A stretch of DNA of 64,000 nucleotides, taken from contig CAJCCO010000028.1 in NCBI GenBank assembly GCA_903960915.1, positions 1 through 64,000 on the forward strand, read 5' to 3'. Both the position numbers and the translations under genes were made by a program. Positions 39,371 through 48,739 of this stretch are shown here, piece by piece. This DNA comes from an uncultured beta proteobacterium (GTDB lineage Bacteria; Pseudomonadota; Gammaproteobacteria; Burkholderiales; Burkholderiaceae_C). Under the pieces are notes generated by a model, which made no database searches, had not been told where the DNA came from, and saw only the letters and a list, made by a program, of their open reading frames with translations. Every line of letters starts with the position of its first letter. Position 1 is the stretch's first letter.

Positions 39371-40585
39371 ATGCGTTTTTTCCGGGATCTCAGCCCTTCT
39401 TCCTTCACCGCCGGTTTCATTGCGGTCCTGGTGGGCTTCACCAGCTCGGTGGCCATCGTGCTGCAAGCCGCGTTGGCCTTCAAGGCCAGCCCGGCAGAAC
39501 TGGCCTCCTGGATGTGGGCGCTCTGTTTGGGCATGGGCTTGTGCACACTGGGGCCGTCCCTGTGGCTGCGCAAACCGGTCATGGTGGCCTGGAGCACACC
39601 CGGTGCTGCCGTGCTGGCCACCGCCGGGCTGGCCGGTGGGTTTTCCATGGCCGAGGCGGTGGGCGCTTTCATGGTCTGTGCCGCCCTCATCACGCTGTGC
39701 GGCGTCACCGGCTGGTTTGAGCGTGTCATGAACCGGTTGCCGCTGGCCATTGCCTCGGGCTTGCTGGCCGGCGTGCTTGCCCGCTTTGGCATGCAGGCGT
39801 TCACTGCGGCGCAAACCGCCTTGCCTTTGGTGCTCACCATGCTGCTGACCTACCTACTGGGCAAGCGCTTGACGCCGCGCTACGCCGTGCCGCTGACCCT
39901 GCTGGTGGCGGTGGCATTTGTGGCGGTGAGCCCGGGCCTGAGCGGCGCTGGTATTGAATGGGGCTTGGCCAAACCGGTGTTGGTGTTGCCCGTTTTCACG
40001 CTCTCTGCAGCCATTAGCCTGGCCCTGCCGCTGTTTGTGGTGACCATGGCCTCGCAAAACCTGCCCGGCGTGGCGGCCATTCAGTCGGCCGGCTACAGCG
40101 GCCCGGGCATTCATGACGGCATTCCCATTTCAAAAATCATCACCCTGACCGGGCTGGCCACACTGGTGTTGGCGCCCTTTGGCGGGTTTGCCCTGAACTT
40201 GAGCGCCATCACCGCGGCCATCTGTATGGGGCGCGAAGCCCACCCAGACCCAGCGCGGCGCTACACCGCTGCCGTCTCCTGCGGCCTGTTGTACGTGTTG
40301 ATTGGCGTGCTGGGTGCTGCCGTCACCGGCGTCTTGCTGGCATTTCCCAAAGAGTTGATTGCGGCCATTGCCGGCCTGGCGCTGCTGGGCACCATTGGCA
40401 ATGCGCTGGCCCTGGCGCTGCGCGATGAACAACACCGTGAAGCCGCCTTGGTGACCTTTCTGGTGACGCTCAGTGGCGTGGCTATTGCGGGCGTGGGTTC
40501 GGCCTTTTGGGGCGTGCTGGCGGGCGCGTTAGCGCTGTTTGTGCAACAGTACGGCAAGTCGCATTTTTCTTCACCCCCTGCCTGA
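39371..40585 (+). CDS. benE: BenE-family benzoate/H+ symporter-like transporter
   Basis: A 404-residue inner-membrane transporter with about 12 hydrophobic helices. The family string VMVAWSTPGAAVLATAGLAGGFSMAEAVGAF and the pore-like VTMASQNLPGVAAIQSAGY match BenE (NCS2-like fold). ATG 39371 follows kup by 11 bases; the upstream start at 39248 lies inside kup and is rejected. No benzoate catabolic gene is close, so the substrate may be another carboxylate. Confidence 0.88.
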   Translation: MRFFRDLSPSSFTAGFIAVLVGFTSSVAIVLQAALAFKASPAELASWMWALCLGMGLCTLGPSLWLRKPVMVAWSTPGAAVLATAGLAGGFSMAEAVGAFMVCAALITLCGVTGWFERVMNRLPLAIASGLLAGVLARFGMQAFTAAQTALPLVLTMLLTYLLGKRLTPRYAVPLTLLVAVAFVAVSPGLSGAGIEWGLAKPVLVLPVFTLSAAISLALPLFVVTMASQNLPGVAAIQSAGYSGPGIHDGIPISKIITLTGLATLVLAPFGGFALNLSAITAAICMGREAHPDPARRYTAAVSCGLLYVLIGVLGAAVTGVLLAFPKELIAAIAGLALLGTIGNALALALRDEQHREAALVTFLVTLSGVAIAGVGSAFWGVLAGALALFVQQYGKSHFSSPPA

Positions 40586-40599
40586 GCCTGTTTTCTCCC

Positions 40600-41589
40600 A
40601 TGCATATTCTGTTTATCGTTGACCCACTGGCCACTTTCAAAATCCACAAAGACAGCACGTTCGCCATGATGCGCGAGGCCCAAAAGCGTGGCCATACCTT
40701 GTCGGCCTGCGAGCCCAAAGACCTCATGTGGCAGCGCGGCGCACCCGTGACGGCCTACGTGCGTGACCTCACCCTCACCGGCCAGGCCGACCCCTGGTTC
40801 ACCTCGCCGCAACAGCCGCCGCACGAGCGGCCGCAGCCGCTGAAGGACTTTGACGCCGTCATCATGCGCAAAGACCCGCCGTTTGATGCCGAATATTTTT
40901 ACGCCACGCACCTGCTGGAGCAGGCCGAGCGTGAAGGCGCCCGCATCTTCAACAAGCCGCGTGCCCTGCGCGACCACCCTGAAAAGTTGGCGATTCTGGA
41001 GTTTCCCGACTTCATCGGCCCCACCCTGGTGACGCGCGACGCCGAGGACATCAAACGCTTTCATGCCGAGCACCAAGACATCATCTTGAAGCCGCTCGAC
41101 GGCATGGGCGGCACCGGCATCTTCCGGGTCAAGGCCGACGGCCTGAACCTGGGCGCCATCACCGAGACGCTGAACCAGGACGGCACGCAGACCGTGATGG
41201 TGCAAAAGTTTTTGCCCGCCATTTCTGAGGGCGACAAGCGTGTGCTGGTGATTGGCGGCCAGCCCGTGCCCTACAGCCTGGCGCGCATACCGCAGGGCGG
41301 CGAGGTGCGCGGTAACTTGGCGGTGGGCGGCAAAGGCGTGGCGCAGCCCCTGAGTGCGCGCGACCGCTTCATTGCCGAGTCCCTCGGCCCCATTCTGTTT
41401 GCCCGTGGCTTGCTGCTGGTGGGCTTAGATGTGATTGGCGACAGCCTGACCGAGATCAACGTCACCAGCCCCACCTGCTTTCAGGAAATTTTTGACCAGA
41501 CGGGTTTTGACGTGGCGGCGATGTTCATCGACGCACTTGAAGCGGCACTGAAAGCGGCACTGAAAGCCGCACCGGCAAGCGCGGCTTAA
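40600..41589 (+). CDS. gshB: Glutathione synthetase
   Basis: The second enzyme of glutathione synthesis, adding glycine to gamma-glutamylcysteine. The ATP-grasp protein has 329 residues and starts MHILFIVDPLATFKIHKDSTFAMMREAQKRGH. KPLDGMGGTGIFRV and the metal-binding INVTSPTCFQEI are present. ATG 40600. It overlaps the convergent amidotransferase stop by four bases (41586-41589). A tail of (ALKA)-type repeats closes the protein. Confidence 0.96.
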   Translation: MHILFIVDPLATFKIHKDSTFAMMREAQKRGHTLSACEPKDLMWQRGAPVTAYVRDLTLTGQADPWFTSPQQPPHERPQPLKDFDAVIMRKDPPFDAEYFYATHLLEQAEREGARIFNKPRALRDHPEKLAILEFPDFIGPTLVTRDAEDIKRFHAEHQDIILKPLDGMGGTGIFRVKADGLNLGAITETLNQDGTQTVMVQKFLPAISEGDKRVLVIGGQPVPYSLARIPQGGEVRGNLAVGGKGVAQPLSARDRFIAESLGPILFARGLLLVGLDVIGDSLTEINVTSPTCFQEIFDQTGFDVAAMFIDALEAALKAALKAAPASAA

Positions 41590-42470
41590 GCCGTTGCCAC
41601 GGGCGTAGCGGCCAAAGTCGCAGAAACCGCCACCGGCTGAGCCTGGCCACCCGCCTGGCAAATGGTTTGCCGGGGTGTGCAGGCGGCCGTGGTGCCCCCC
41701 ACAAATACCTTCAGCTCGCCGGGCAGCATGGCCACCCAGTCTTCGTTGGTGGTGAGTGGCTCGGTCACCACAATGGCCAGGCGGTCGTCCGGGCCGTTTA
41801 AATCGGCCAGGTCTACGCTGACATCGTTGTCTTTGAGGTGCACCTCTGCAAACGGCGGCTGGCGCAGCACGTAATGCAGCTTGGTGCTGGCGTGTGCCCA
41901 CAGCGCCTCGCCGTTGCTGAGTAAAAAGTTGAAGGTGCCCGAGGCAGAGATCTGCGGCACCAGCTCGGCCAGCGTCAGTGTCAGTTCTTCAATGGAGGGC
42001 ACACCCGCGTGCGACTTGGACAGCTCTTGCAACAGCCAGCAAAAGGCCAGCTCACTGTCGGTGGTGCCCACCGGTTTGAAGTTGCCATGCAGCGTGGGGG
42101 CGTAGTTTTTCAAGTCGCCGTTGTGGGCAAACACCCAGTAGCGGCCCCACAGTTCGCGCACAAAAGGGTGGCAGTTCTCCAACGTGATCGCGCCCACTGT
42201 GGCCTTGCGCACATGGGCCACCACGTTGTGGCTTTTGATGGGGTAGCTGCGCAGCATTTGCGCAATCGGGGAGGTGGAGGCGCCTTCCTTGTCCACAAAG
42301 TAGCGCACGCCCTTGCCGGGCTGGTCGGGTGTGTTTTGTTCACTCTCGAAGAAGGCAATGCCCCAGCCGTCGGCGTGGTGGTCGGTGCAGCCGCCGCGCT
42401 GCGAAAAACCGGTAAAGCTCAGGGTCAGACTGGCGGGCAGTCGGCTGTTCATTCCAAGCAGTTGGCACAT
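41586..42470 (-). CDS. Class II glutamine amidotransferase, YafJ-like
   Basis: A 294-residue N-terminal-nucleophile amidotransferase. The catalytic cysteine is Cys2 (MCQLLGMNS), exposed after Met removal. The glutamine-binding features FAHNGDL and GTTDSELAF are in place. Similar YafJ-like proteins occur widely as stand-alone domains without a synthase partner, so the amide acceptor is unknown. It faces gshB. The C-terminal tail is Ala/Thr/Val-rich. Confidence 0.87.
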   Translation of the reverse strand: MCQLLGMNSRLPASLTLSFTGFSQRGGCTDHHADGWGIAFFESEQNTPDQPGKGVRYFVDKEGASTSPIAQMLRSYPIKSHNVVAHVRKATVGAITLENCHPFVRELWGRYWVFAHNGDLKNYAPTLHGNFKPVGTTDSELAFCWLLQELSKSHAGVPSIEELTLTLAELVPQISASGTFNFLLSNGEALWAHASTKLHYVLRQPPFAEVHLKDNDVSVDLADLNGPDDRLAIVVTEPLTTNEDWVAMLPGELKVFVGGTTAACTPRQTICQAGGQAQPVAVSATLAATPVATA

Positions 42471-42524
42471 GGGGCGGGGCTTATAAAAAAAGCGGCATGT
42501 TGCCGGGGACGGGCGGGCGCGTCA

Positions 42525-42722
42525 TCAGTCTTTGGGCCGGGGCTCGCTCCACAGCACGCCGCCGGTGGCCCAGTTTTCGGGTTTCACATCGGTAATCAGT
42601 ACATCGACCGAAGCGGCCGAGCCGCCCAGCACTTCCACGGTGACGCGGGTAATTTCTTGTACCAGCTTCTTCTTTTGCTCGATGGTGCGGCCTTCGAGCA
42701 TTTCCACATGATAGGTAGGCAT
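42525..42722 (-). CDS. 4-oxalocrotonate tautomerase family enzyme
   Basis: A 65-residue tautomerase-superfamily protein. The N-terminal catalytic proline follows the initiator Met (MPTYHVEMLEGRTIEQKKKL). The family isomerises 2-hydroxymuconate and similar enols. It stands alone between the amidotransferase and the M81 peptidase genes, on the same strand as both. Confidence 0.88.
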   Translation of the reverse strand: MPTYHVEMLEGRTIEQKKKLVQEITRVTVEVLGGSAASVDVLITDVKPENWATGGVLWSEPRPKD

Positions 42723-42821
42723 GATTTATTTCAAAAGAATGACAACAGCGCGATGATAGCCCTGCCCAAGGGCACTTTTGAACAATGTTCAGGGCAGTTT
42801 CGCTTCAAATTTAGGTCAATT

Positions 42822-44432
42822 TCAAGCCAACCCGTCGCGCGGGTCTGCCGGTGGCTGCCAGGGGGTGTCAGGGTCTAGCGGGTAGACCGGGCGCGGCATG
42901 CGCGTCCAGGTCAAGGTCCTGAGGTTGGGCGTGGTCAGGCCGGGGCAGTCCACCTCCACAATTCTGTCGGGCGAGGTGAAATGCGCAAAGGCCGCGCGAA
43001 AGTGGCCGCGACTTTTCACCACCAGGGTGCGCACCCGGGTCTGTTCCTCGTTGGATGCATCGGTGGATGCGTCGTCCAGGTGGATGCCCAAGACCTCGAG
43101 TTGCGCCGGGTCGAGTAGCTGCTGGCGTTGCGAAATAACGGCCACCTGCACGCCGCCGAGCGCCAGCAGGGCTGACGGCCCCATGGACTGCGCCGAGCCT
43201 TTGAGCAGGCCCCGCCGCCCCACAAAATGGCCGTCCGACAAGGCCAGCACGCGGGCGCGCTGGTGCAGCGTAGGCGCCAGCGGGTCGGTACTGCCCTGGT
43301 TGAAGGTGGCGTCAAAGGTGGCGCCCATGCCCAGGGTGTGGGCGATTTGCGCCAGCGCCGCGTCGGTGAACACCGCCAGCAGCACGCCTTGCGCTTGAGC
43401 CGCCAGCAAGGCCGCCAGCAGGGTGGTGGTGTTGCCGCCGCCGCCGCCGCCGGGGTTGTCGGCCACGTCGGCCAGGATCAGCGGCGCGCTGCTGGCATCG
43501 GCCAGGCCACAGGCAACGGCGGCCTGCACCGCGTCCTGCAAGGGTGTGAGTTGCGTGACAAAACGCCCGCGCGCTCGCCACACTTCAGCAGCCAGCGTCA
43601 GCGCCAAGGCGCGTGCGGCAGCCCGCTGGCCTGCGCGCGCTGTCACCACCACGCCAAAGCCACAGTTCACCGAGTCGGCCAGCGCAAAACCGCCGCACAA
43701 AGACACGTTGAGCACGGCGCCGCCTAGGTGGCGCTGGCCTAGCACAATCAGGTCGCTGTAGGGTGTGCCTGGCGCCACCAGTTGCGCGGTGGCAGGCGGC
43801 ACCAGCGGCAGTTTCACCAGCTCCACCACGCCCGGCCCGTCCTGCAACACGGTGTGCAGGTGCTGCGCCAGTTCTTCGCCGCAAGCCTCCAAGTCGTTGT
43901 GTGGGTTGGTGCGGTAGGCCACGCAGGCCGACAGGGCTGCGGCCATGCGCGGCGAGAAATTGGCGTGCAGATCGAACACCGCCACGATAGGAACCGCTGG
44001 CCCCACCAAGGCGCGCAGACGCGTAAAAAGCTCGCCGTCGGCATCGTCTTGGTCGGTGGTCAATGCGGCGCCGTGCGATGAAATAAAAAGCGCATCCAGT
44101 GGCCCGGCCGCGCGCACGCGTTGCGCCAGATCCTGCAGCAGGGCGTCAAAATAATCTTGCGCTACCGGCCCGCCGGGTTGCGCTGCCACCATGCGCAGCG
44201 CCACCGGTTGCCAGGCGCCCAGGCGCGACATGGCGGCCATGAAGCCCCGGGTGTCGGGCAGCACGCGCGGCACGTCGCGCGCCAACTCAGCCTGCAAGGC
44301 CTCGCCGGCGAGGTCCAGCGAACTGGCAAACATGGCCGCGGTGGTAACCGGTGCCCAGCGGTTGCATTCAATAAAAAAACCAGCCATGCCCACGCGCAGG
44401 GGGCGGGTGTTGGGGGCTGCGGTGTCAGGCAC
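42822..44432 (-). CDS. M81-family metallopeptidase (MlrC-like), copy 1
   Basis: A 536-residue peptidase of the MlrC family, the one that finishes microcystin breakdown. Likely metal and catalytic residues are H120 (ISSHGA), D154 and H156 (FDLHANFS) and H178 (TNPHND). Their spacings of 34, 2 and 22 match those I recall for MlrC H150, D184, H186 and H208. DVADNPGGGGGGNTTTLLAALL is the C-terminal signature. The N-terminal HETNTF motif is replaced by IECNRW. It starts at GTG 44432, seven bases after the DUF2817 gene stop, and the Bug receptor gene lies upstream in the same operon. Substrate is unknown; a peptide with non-standard linkages is likely. Confidence 0.9.
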   Translation of the reverse strand: MPDTAAPNTRPLRVGMAGFFIECNRWAPVTTAAMFASSLDLAGEALQAELARDVPRVLPDTRGFMAAMSRLGAWQPVALRMVAAQPGGPVAQDYFDALLQDLAQRVRAAGPLDALFISSHGAALTTDQDDADGELFTRLRALVGPAVPIVAVFDLHANFSPRMAAALSACVAYRTNPHNDLEACGEELAQHLHTVLQDGPGVVELVKLPLVPPATAQLVAPGTPYSDLIVLGQRHLGGAVLNVSLCGGFALADSVNCGFGVVVTARAGQRAAARALALTLAAEVWRARGRFVTQLTPLQDAVQAAVACGLADASSAPLILADVADNPGGGGGGNTTTLLAALLAAQAQGVLLAVFTDAALAQIAHTLGMGATFDATFNQGSTDPLAPTLHQRARVLALSDGHFVGRRGLLKGSAQSMGPSALLALGGVQVAVISQRQQLLDPAQLEVLGIHLDDASTDASNEEQTRVRTLVVKSRGHFRAAFAHFTSPDRIVEVDCPGLTTPNLRTLTWTRMPRPVYPLDPDTPWQPPADPRDGLA

Positions 44433-44438
44433 AGGCGT

Positions 44439-45560
44439 TCAAGCTGCAGCGGGCAAGGCCTGCAGGCCCTGCAAGCTCTGCTGGTAAATCTCCAGCGCGC
44501 GCGTGAGGCTGCGGGTACGCCAGGCCGGCGTGTCCACAAAAAAGGCGTCGCGCACCTGTTGTCGAATTTGCGCGCCTTGGGCTGAGAGCGGGTCGCCACG
44601 CTGGTGCAGCCAGTTGTCTGCAAAGAGCGAAAACATCACCTGCTGCTGGGGCTGCGTGCCCACTTCCAGGGCCACCGCCACCACCAGTGCCTGGGGGCAC
44701 AGCGCGCCCAGGGCCATGCGCACATTGCCGTCAATCACGGCCGAGGCCGACTCGCCCGAGGCCGGCGAGGTGACATCGCCGCCCCACCATTGGCGCGCCA
44801 GCGCCAGCGCGCGCGAGTCTGGGGCGTGGCGGCAAATCAGTTCGGTGTGGCCGGTAGGCCCCAGGCCGGTGTGGTGGTCCAGCACGCACAGGCTGCGCGC
44901 CTGCTGCAAGTGGCTTTGCGCCACCGCCGCCAGTTGCTGGTTAGACCAGCACAGCGCCTGACCGCCATAGAAAATGCCGTCGGCGTGCCGGTACTGCCCG
45001 CCGCTCAAGGCGCGCGCTGCCGCCTGCGGCCCCACGCGCTGCATGAATTCTTGCACCTGCGCCAGCAGAACTGCGTGCGTATCGGGCGTCCACTGCGCGG
45101 GCAAGAGCCAGGCGTGCACCTCGTTGTAGGCCTCGTTCTCTGGCCGGGACGCTTGAAAATTGATGTAGTTGCGGTTGATGTCAATGTTGTCTTCATTGAC
45201 GCGGCGCAGCCAAGAAAAACCGTAAGGGTTGAGCGCGTGCAGCAACAACACGGCGGTATCAGGTGGCAGACTGCGGCCGGCTTGCTGCTGCAAAAACGCC
45301 ACCTGGCAGCCGCTGCCGTAGAGGCCTTCCACGCCGTGGGTGCCAGACAGGCTCAGCAGCACCCGGCTGGCCTGGCGTGGCCCGAGCCAAGCCACATCGA
45401 GGCTCAGGGATTCGCCTTGCAAACCTGTGCGCGGATGGGGTCGGGACTCCAGCTTGGCGCCAGCTTTTTCTGCAGCGTCAAGAAACGCGGCACGCGCGCT
45501 GGCGTAGTCAGGGGCAAAGTCTGGCGCAAGATCTTGCGCCTCACTTAAGGCTTGTGTCAT
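44439..45560 (-). CDS. DUF2817 / M14-like zinc peptidase
   Basis: A 373-residue protein of the DUF2817 group, related to M14 carboxypeptidases and deacylases. H75 and E78 in SGTHGVEG form the first zinc pair, N129 and R130 in DINRNY match the substrate-binding pair, and H229 or H230 in LDHHTGLGPTGH provides the third ligand. It lies in one transcription unit with the Bug receptor (18 bases before) and the M81 gene (six bases after). A role cleaving peptide or N-acyl bonds of imported compounds is inferred. Confidence 0.85.
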   Translation of the reverse strand: MTQALSEAQDLAPDFAPDYASARAAFLDAAEKAGAKLESRPHPRTGLQGESLSLDVAWLGPRQASRVLLSLSGTHGVEGLYGSGCQVAFLQQQAGRSLPPDTAVLLLHALNPYGFSWLRRVNEDNIDINRNYINFQASRPENEAYNEVHAWLLPAQWTPDTHAVLLAQVQEFMQRVGPQAAARALSGGQYRHADGIFYGGQALCWSNQQLAAVAQSHLQQARSLCVLDHHTGLGPTGHTELICRHAPDSRALALARQWWGGDVTSPASGESASAVIDGNVRMALGALCPQALVVAVALEVGTQPQQQVMFSLFADNWLHQRGDPLSAQGAQIRQQVRDAFFVDTPAWRTRSLTRALEIYQQSLQGLQALPAAA

Positions 45561-45578
45561 GGTGGGGCTAGCGCGACT

Positions 45579-46607
45579 CTATTCGGGTTTGATCCGGCGT
45601 GTCACGGGCAGGTACATCTTCTGTTCGGCCTGCAAAAACTCACGCGCCTGGGTGGCGTTGAGCAGGTAGGGCAAGTCGGCGCCGAGCTTCGTGCGCATGG
45701 CTTTCATAGCGGGCAATTCCAGCGCCGTGTTGATGGCGCTACTGAGCTGGTTGGCAATGGGTTCGGGCGTGCCCTTGGGCGTGAAGAGCATGGCCCAGAC
45801 CTGCATCTCCATGCCCTTGAGTGCGGTAGATTCGCCAAAGGTGGGCACGTCCTTGATCAGGGCTACGCGCGCTTTAGAAGACACGCCCAACACCTTGACC
45901 CGTTTGGCCGCAATCATGGGCGCGGCGTTGGTGACGGTGGTGACCGCCAGATCCAGCTGACCGCCAATCACGTCGGTCAGTATTTGCGCGCCGCCGCGGT
46001 AGGGAATGTGCACCATGAAGACGCTGGCGCGCTCTTTCACCACTTCCGTCATCACATGGGCAAAGGAGCCAATACCGGCCGAACCAAAGCTTAAGCGCCC
46101 CGGGCTTTTGCGCGCCATGGCGATCAGCTCGTCCACCGTGTTGGCCGGAAAATCGGGCCGCACCACAAACACCACCGGCGAGGCACCGGCCAGCGCCACC
46201 GGCATCAGGTCTTCCACTTTGTAATTGACGGCCGGGTTGATCATGGGGATCAGCAGCGACTCGCTCAAGCCGCCGTACAGCAGCGTGTGGCCATCCGCAG
46301 GAGATCGAATCAGTTTTTGCATGGCAATGGCGCCGCCGGCCCCGGCCAGGTTCTCCACCACCACCGACTGGCCTAGCAACCTAGACAACTCAGGCGCCAA
46401 CATGCGCGCGCCAATGTCTGAGGCGCCGCCCGCCGTGAAGGGCACCAGAATGGTGAGGGGTTTGGAGGGGAACGCGCTTTGTGCCCAGCCCGAGCCCTGG
46501 CCCAGGGCGGCGACGGCACCTGCTGTTGCGCCAAGCATCTGACGGCGTGACAGGGTGGGGGTGCTGAACAAGGCGTTTGCCTTGCGCGCTGCGTTGGACG
46601 GGTTCAT
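45579..46607 (-). CDS. Bug-family tripartite tricarboxylate receptor (periplasmic binding protein)
   Basis: A 342-residue periplasmic binding protein of the TctC/Bug family, abundant in Burkholderiales. The N-terminal signal has a twin-arginine-like SRRQMLGATAG stretch and ends near GSGWAQSAFPSKPL. The body has YPSKP-like PLTILVPFTAGGASDIGARML and GGQLDLAV strings. No TctA or TctB membrane genes are nearby, so it is an orphan receptor, as is common. It heads the peptidase operon and is divergent from the GlxA-like regulator. Confidence 0.93.
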   Translation of the reverse strand: MNPSNAARKANALFSTPTLSRRQMLGATAGAVAALGQGSGWAQSAFPSKPLTILVPFTAGGASDIGARMLAPELSRLLGQSVVVENLAGAGGAIAMQKLIRSPADGHTLLYGGLSESLLIPMINPAVNYKVEDLMPVALAGASPVVFVVRPDFPANTVDELIAMARKSPGRLSFGSAGIGSFAHVMTEVVKERASVFMVHIPYRGGAQILTDVIGGQLDLAVTTVTNAAPMIAAKRVKVLGVSSKARVALIKDVPTFGESTALKGMEMQVWAMLFTPKGTPEPIANQLSSAINTALELPAMKAMRTKLGADLPYLLNATQAREFLQAEQKMYLPVTRRIKPE

Positions 46608-46725
46608 GGAAGTCTCCGGTGCGGGGCTGCGCCCTCTGCGATTGATGGGTTAGAGCGGCTGATCGTAGGATGGAGCGGCCCTCGGGTAAAGTGTATTGGT
46701 TGCCAACTTACCTGCATTCAAAGCC

Positions 46726-47745
46726 ATGAACTCAAGCCTGACGCTGGAACTCTTATGGACCCCTTCCATGGTGGCTGGGGCCGCGCTCACCACGGTGGAT
46801 GTCCTGCATGTGCTGCAAACCCTGGCCAGCATGCGCCACCCGCACGCCCGCGCTGGGCTGCGTTGGCGCTGGTGGCGCGCAGATGGCAAGCCGGCTCCCC
46901 GGCTGAACATGGACCTGACGAGTTTGCCGCCACAACCATTTCACGGTCTGCCCGACGTGTTGGTGCTGCCCGGTTGGCACGCGCTCAGCGGTCCGCACCT
47001 GGATCAATTGGTAGCACAGGCCAGCGCGGCTAGCGCGCGTATTCAGCAGGTTCACGCGCGCGGTGGCCTGGTGCTGGCGGTGGGTAATGCCGTCGCCTTG
47101 CTGGGCCATGCCGGGTTGTTGAGCGGGCGCGAGGCCGTGGCGCCCTGGCACTTTGTGCCCGCCGTGCTGCGCCACAGCGAAGGTGTGCGCTTGCTGACCG
47201 ACCGACCCTGGACCGTGAGCGAGCGTTTATGGACCTGTGATTCTCCGGTGTGGACCACCGAGATCGTGCTGGATGCCCTCAAGCACACCCCTTGGGCCGA
47301 ACTGGCCGTGGCCGCCTCGCACGTGCTGTTGCATTCGCCCGAGCGCCAGCAGGTGTCATCCCAAATCGTGCTCGACGCAAGCAACCGCAAAGTGCCGCCG
47401 GGGGCGGTTGAGCGGGCCAGGCGCTGGTTGGAAGAGCATGCCACTGAGCCGTACAACTTGCCCCAACTGGCGCAGGCCTGTGCCACCAGCGCACGCACTC
47501 TGCTGCGCCACTTCAGCGCCACCCACGGCCAAAGTCCATTGCAATACCAGCACAGCCTGCGCATGGCGCGCGCCCAGGTGATGCTAGAAACCACATACCT
47601 GCCGGTAGACCAAGTTGCCCAAGCCTGTGGCTACACCGACGTGGGTACCTTTAGGCGGCTCTTCTTGCGCGCCACCCAAGAACTGCCCGCTGCCTACCGG
47701 ACGCATTACCGCTTGCGAACCTTGCGCACGCGCTGGCCGGGGTGA
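46726..47745 (+). CDS. GlxA-like AraC-family regulator with DJ-1/PfpI domain
   Basis: A 339-residue regulator: an N-terminal DJ-1/PfpI-like amidotransferase fold (PDVLVLPGWHALSGPHLD, then HARGGLVLAVGNAVALLGHAGLL), followed by a C-terminal AraC double helix-turn-helix (LPQLAQACATSARTLLRHFSATHG and VDQVAQACGYTDVGTFRRLF). The elbow position usually cysteine in DJ-1 proteases is not conserved (VGNAVA), so it acts as a sensor only. ATG 46726 is chosen; a TTG at 46696 is less likely. Divergent from the Bug-DUF2817-M81 operon by 118 bases, which makes that operon the probable target. Confidence 0.9.
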   Translation: MNSSLTLELLWTPSMVAGAALTTVDVLHVLQTLASMRHPHARAGLRWRWWRADGKPAPRLNMDLTSLPPQPFHGLPDVLVLPGWHALSGPHLDQLVAQASAASARIQQVHARGGLVLAVGNAVALLGHAGLLSGREAVAPWHFVPAVLRHSEGVRLLTDRPWTVSERLWTCDSPVWTTEIVLDALKHTPWAELAVAASHVLLHSPERQQVSSQIVLDASNRKVPPGAVERARRWLEEHATEPYNLPQLAQACATSARTLLRHFSATHGQSPLQYQHSLRMARAQVMLETTYLPVDQVAQACGYTDVGTFRRLFLRATQELPAAYRTHYRLRTLRTRWPG

Positions 47746-47755
47746 GCGGGTCTGC

Positions 47756-48739
47756 TCAACCCCACAAAGCGGGGCTAGGCGGCTGTATGACCCCGTGGTG
47801 GTACTGGAGCGGCGTGGCGCGGTCGAGTTGTTGCAGCAAGGGGCCGTCCAGATCAACATACGCACACCATTGCGCCAGCAGGAAGGCGGGGGCCATGGCC
47901 AGTGACGTGCCGCACATATTGCCCACCATCAGCTTGAATCCGAGCTGGGTGGCAGCCTTGGCCATTGCCAGTGCTTCGGTCAGACCGCCGCACTTGTCGA
48001 GTTTGATCGTGATGTACTGGTAGCGACCGACCAGTGCCTGCAGTGACGAGCGATCGGTGCAAGACTCGTCGGCCGCCAGTGCAATGGGAGACTGCAGGCC
48101 TTCGAGCTGAGCGTCTTCACCGCGCGCCAGCGGCTGCTCCACCAACTCAACGCCCAGCGCAAGCAGCTCGGGCAACAGGGCTAACAACAAGTCGCGTGTC
48201 CAGGACTGGTTGGCATCGACCACTACCCGCGCCCCGGGGTGTTCCTGGCGCACCATGCGCACAATCTCCAGGTGCCGCTGGGCATCTACCTTAAGTTTGA
48301 TCAGGGGGTAGTGGCGTGCTTCGCGCAGTTTGCGTCGCGTGGTGGCTTCGTCGCCCAGACCAATGGTGAAAACGGTGGTCACTGGTGCCAGCCCTTCAAG
48401 CCCGGCCTGGCGCCAAGCTGGCCGGCCCGTTTGTTTGGCGCGCAAGTCCCACAAAGCGCAGTCCAGCGCATTGCGGGCACCACCGGCGGGCAGCCATTGC
48501 ATCAATTCTTCACCTTGCACCTGGTCATGAAGCCGCGCCTGAACGGAGGCAATTTGGGCGGCCATGCTCTGGAGCGTTTCGCCGTCATAGTCCACCCCCG
48601 CTGCCTCTGCTTGGCCCATGTGGCCCTGGCCGTCATGCAGCTGCACCAACAAGACCGGTTGGTCGGTGATGACCTCACGTGCGATCTCAAAGGGCTCAAT
48701 CATGGCCCAGCTTTCGAAGCGGGTCTGGCAGTCGATCAT
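47756..48739 (-). CDS. dgcA: Enolase-superfamily epimerase, DgcA / Ala-Glu epimerase-like
   Basis: A 327-residue muconate-lactonizing-type enolase-superfamily enzyme. Catalytic lysines are K150 in LIKLKVD and K246 in ITIKLDKCGG; metal ligands are D175, E201 and D224 (VVDANQSW, VELVEQPL, AADESC). These positions lie within one residue of those of E. coli L-Ala-D/L-Glu epimerase (151, 176, 202, 225, 247, from memory). Next to a DUF1611 protein it matches DgcA, the racemase reported for N-acetyl-D-glutamate. Its ATG overlaps the dgcN stop (ATGA, 48736-48739), showing translational coupling. Plain dipeptide epimerase is the alternative. Confidence 0.8.
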   Translation of the reverse strand: MIDCQTRFESWAMIEPFEIAREVITDQPVLLVQLHDGQGHMGQAEAAGVDYDGETLQSMAAQIASVQARLHDQVQGEELMQWLPAGGARNALDCALWDLRAKQTGRPAWRQAGLEGLAPVTTVFTIGLGDEATTRRKLREARHYPLIKLKVDAQRHLEIVRMVRQEHPGARVVVDANQSWTRDLLLALLPELLALGVELVEQPLARGEDAQLEGLQSPIALAADESCTDRSSLQALVGRYQYITIKLDKCGGLTEALAMAKAATQLGFKLMVGNMCGTSLAMAPAFLLAQWCAYVDLDGPLLQQLDRATPLQYHHGVIQPPSPALWG

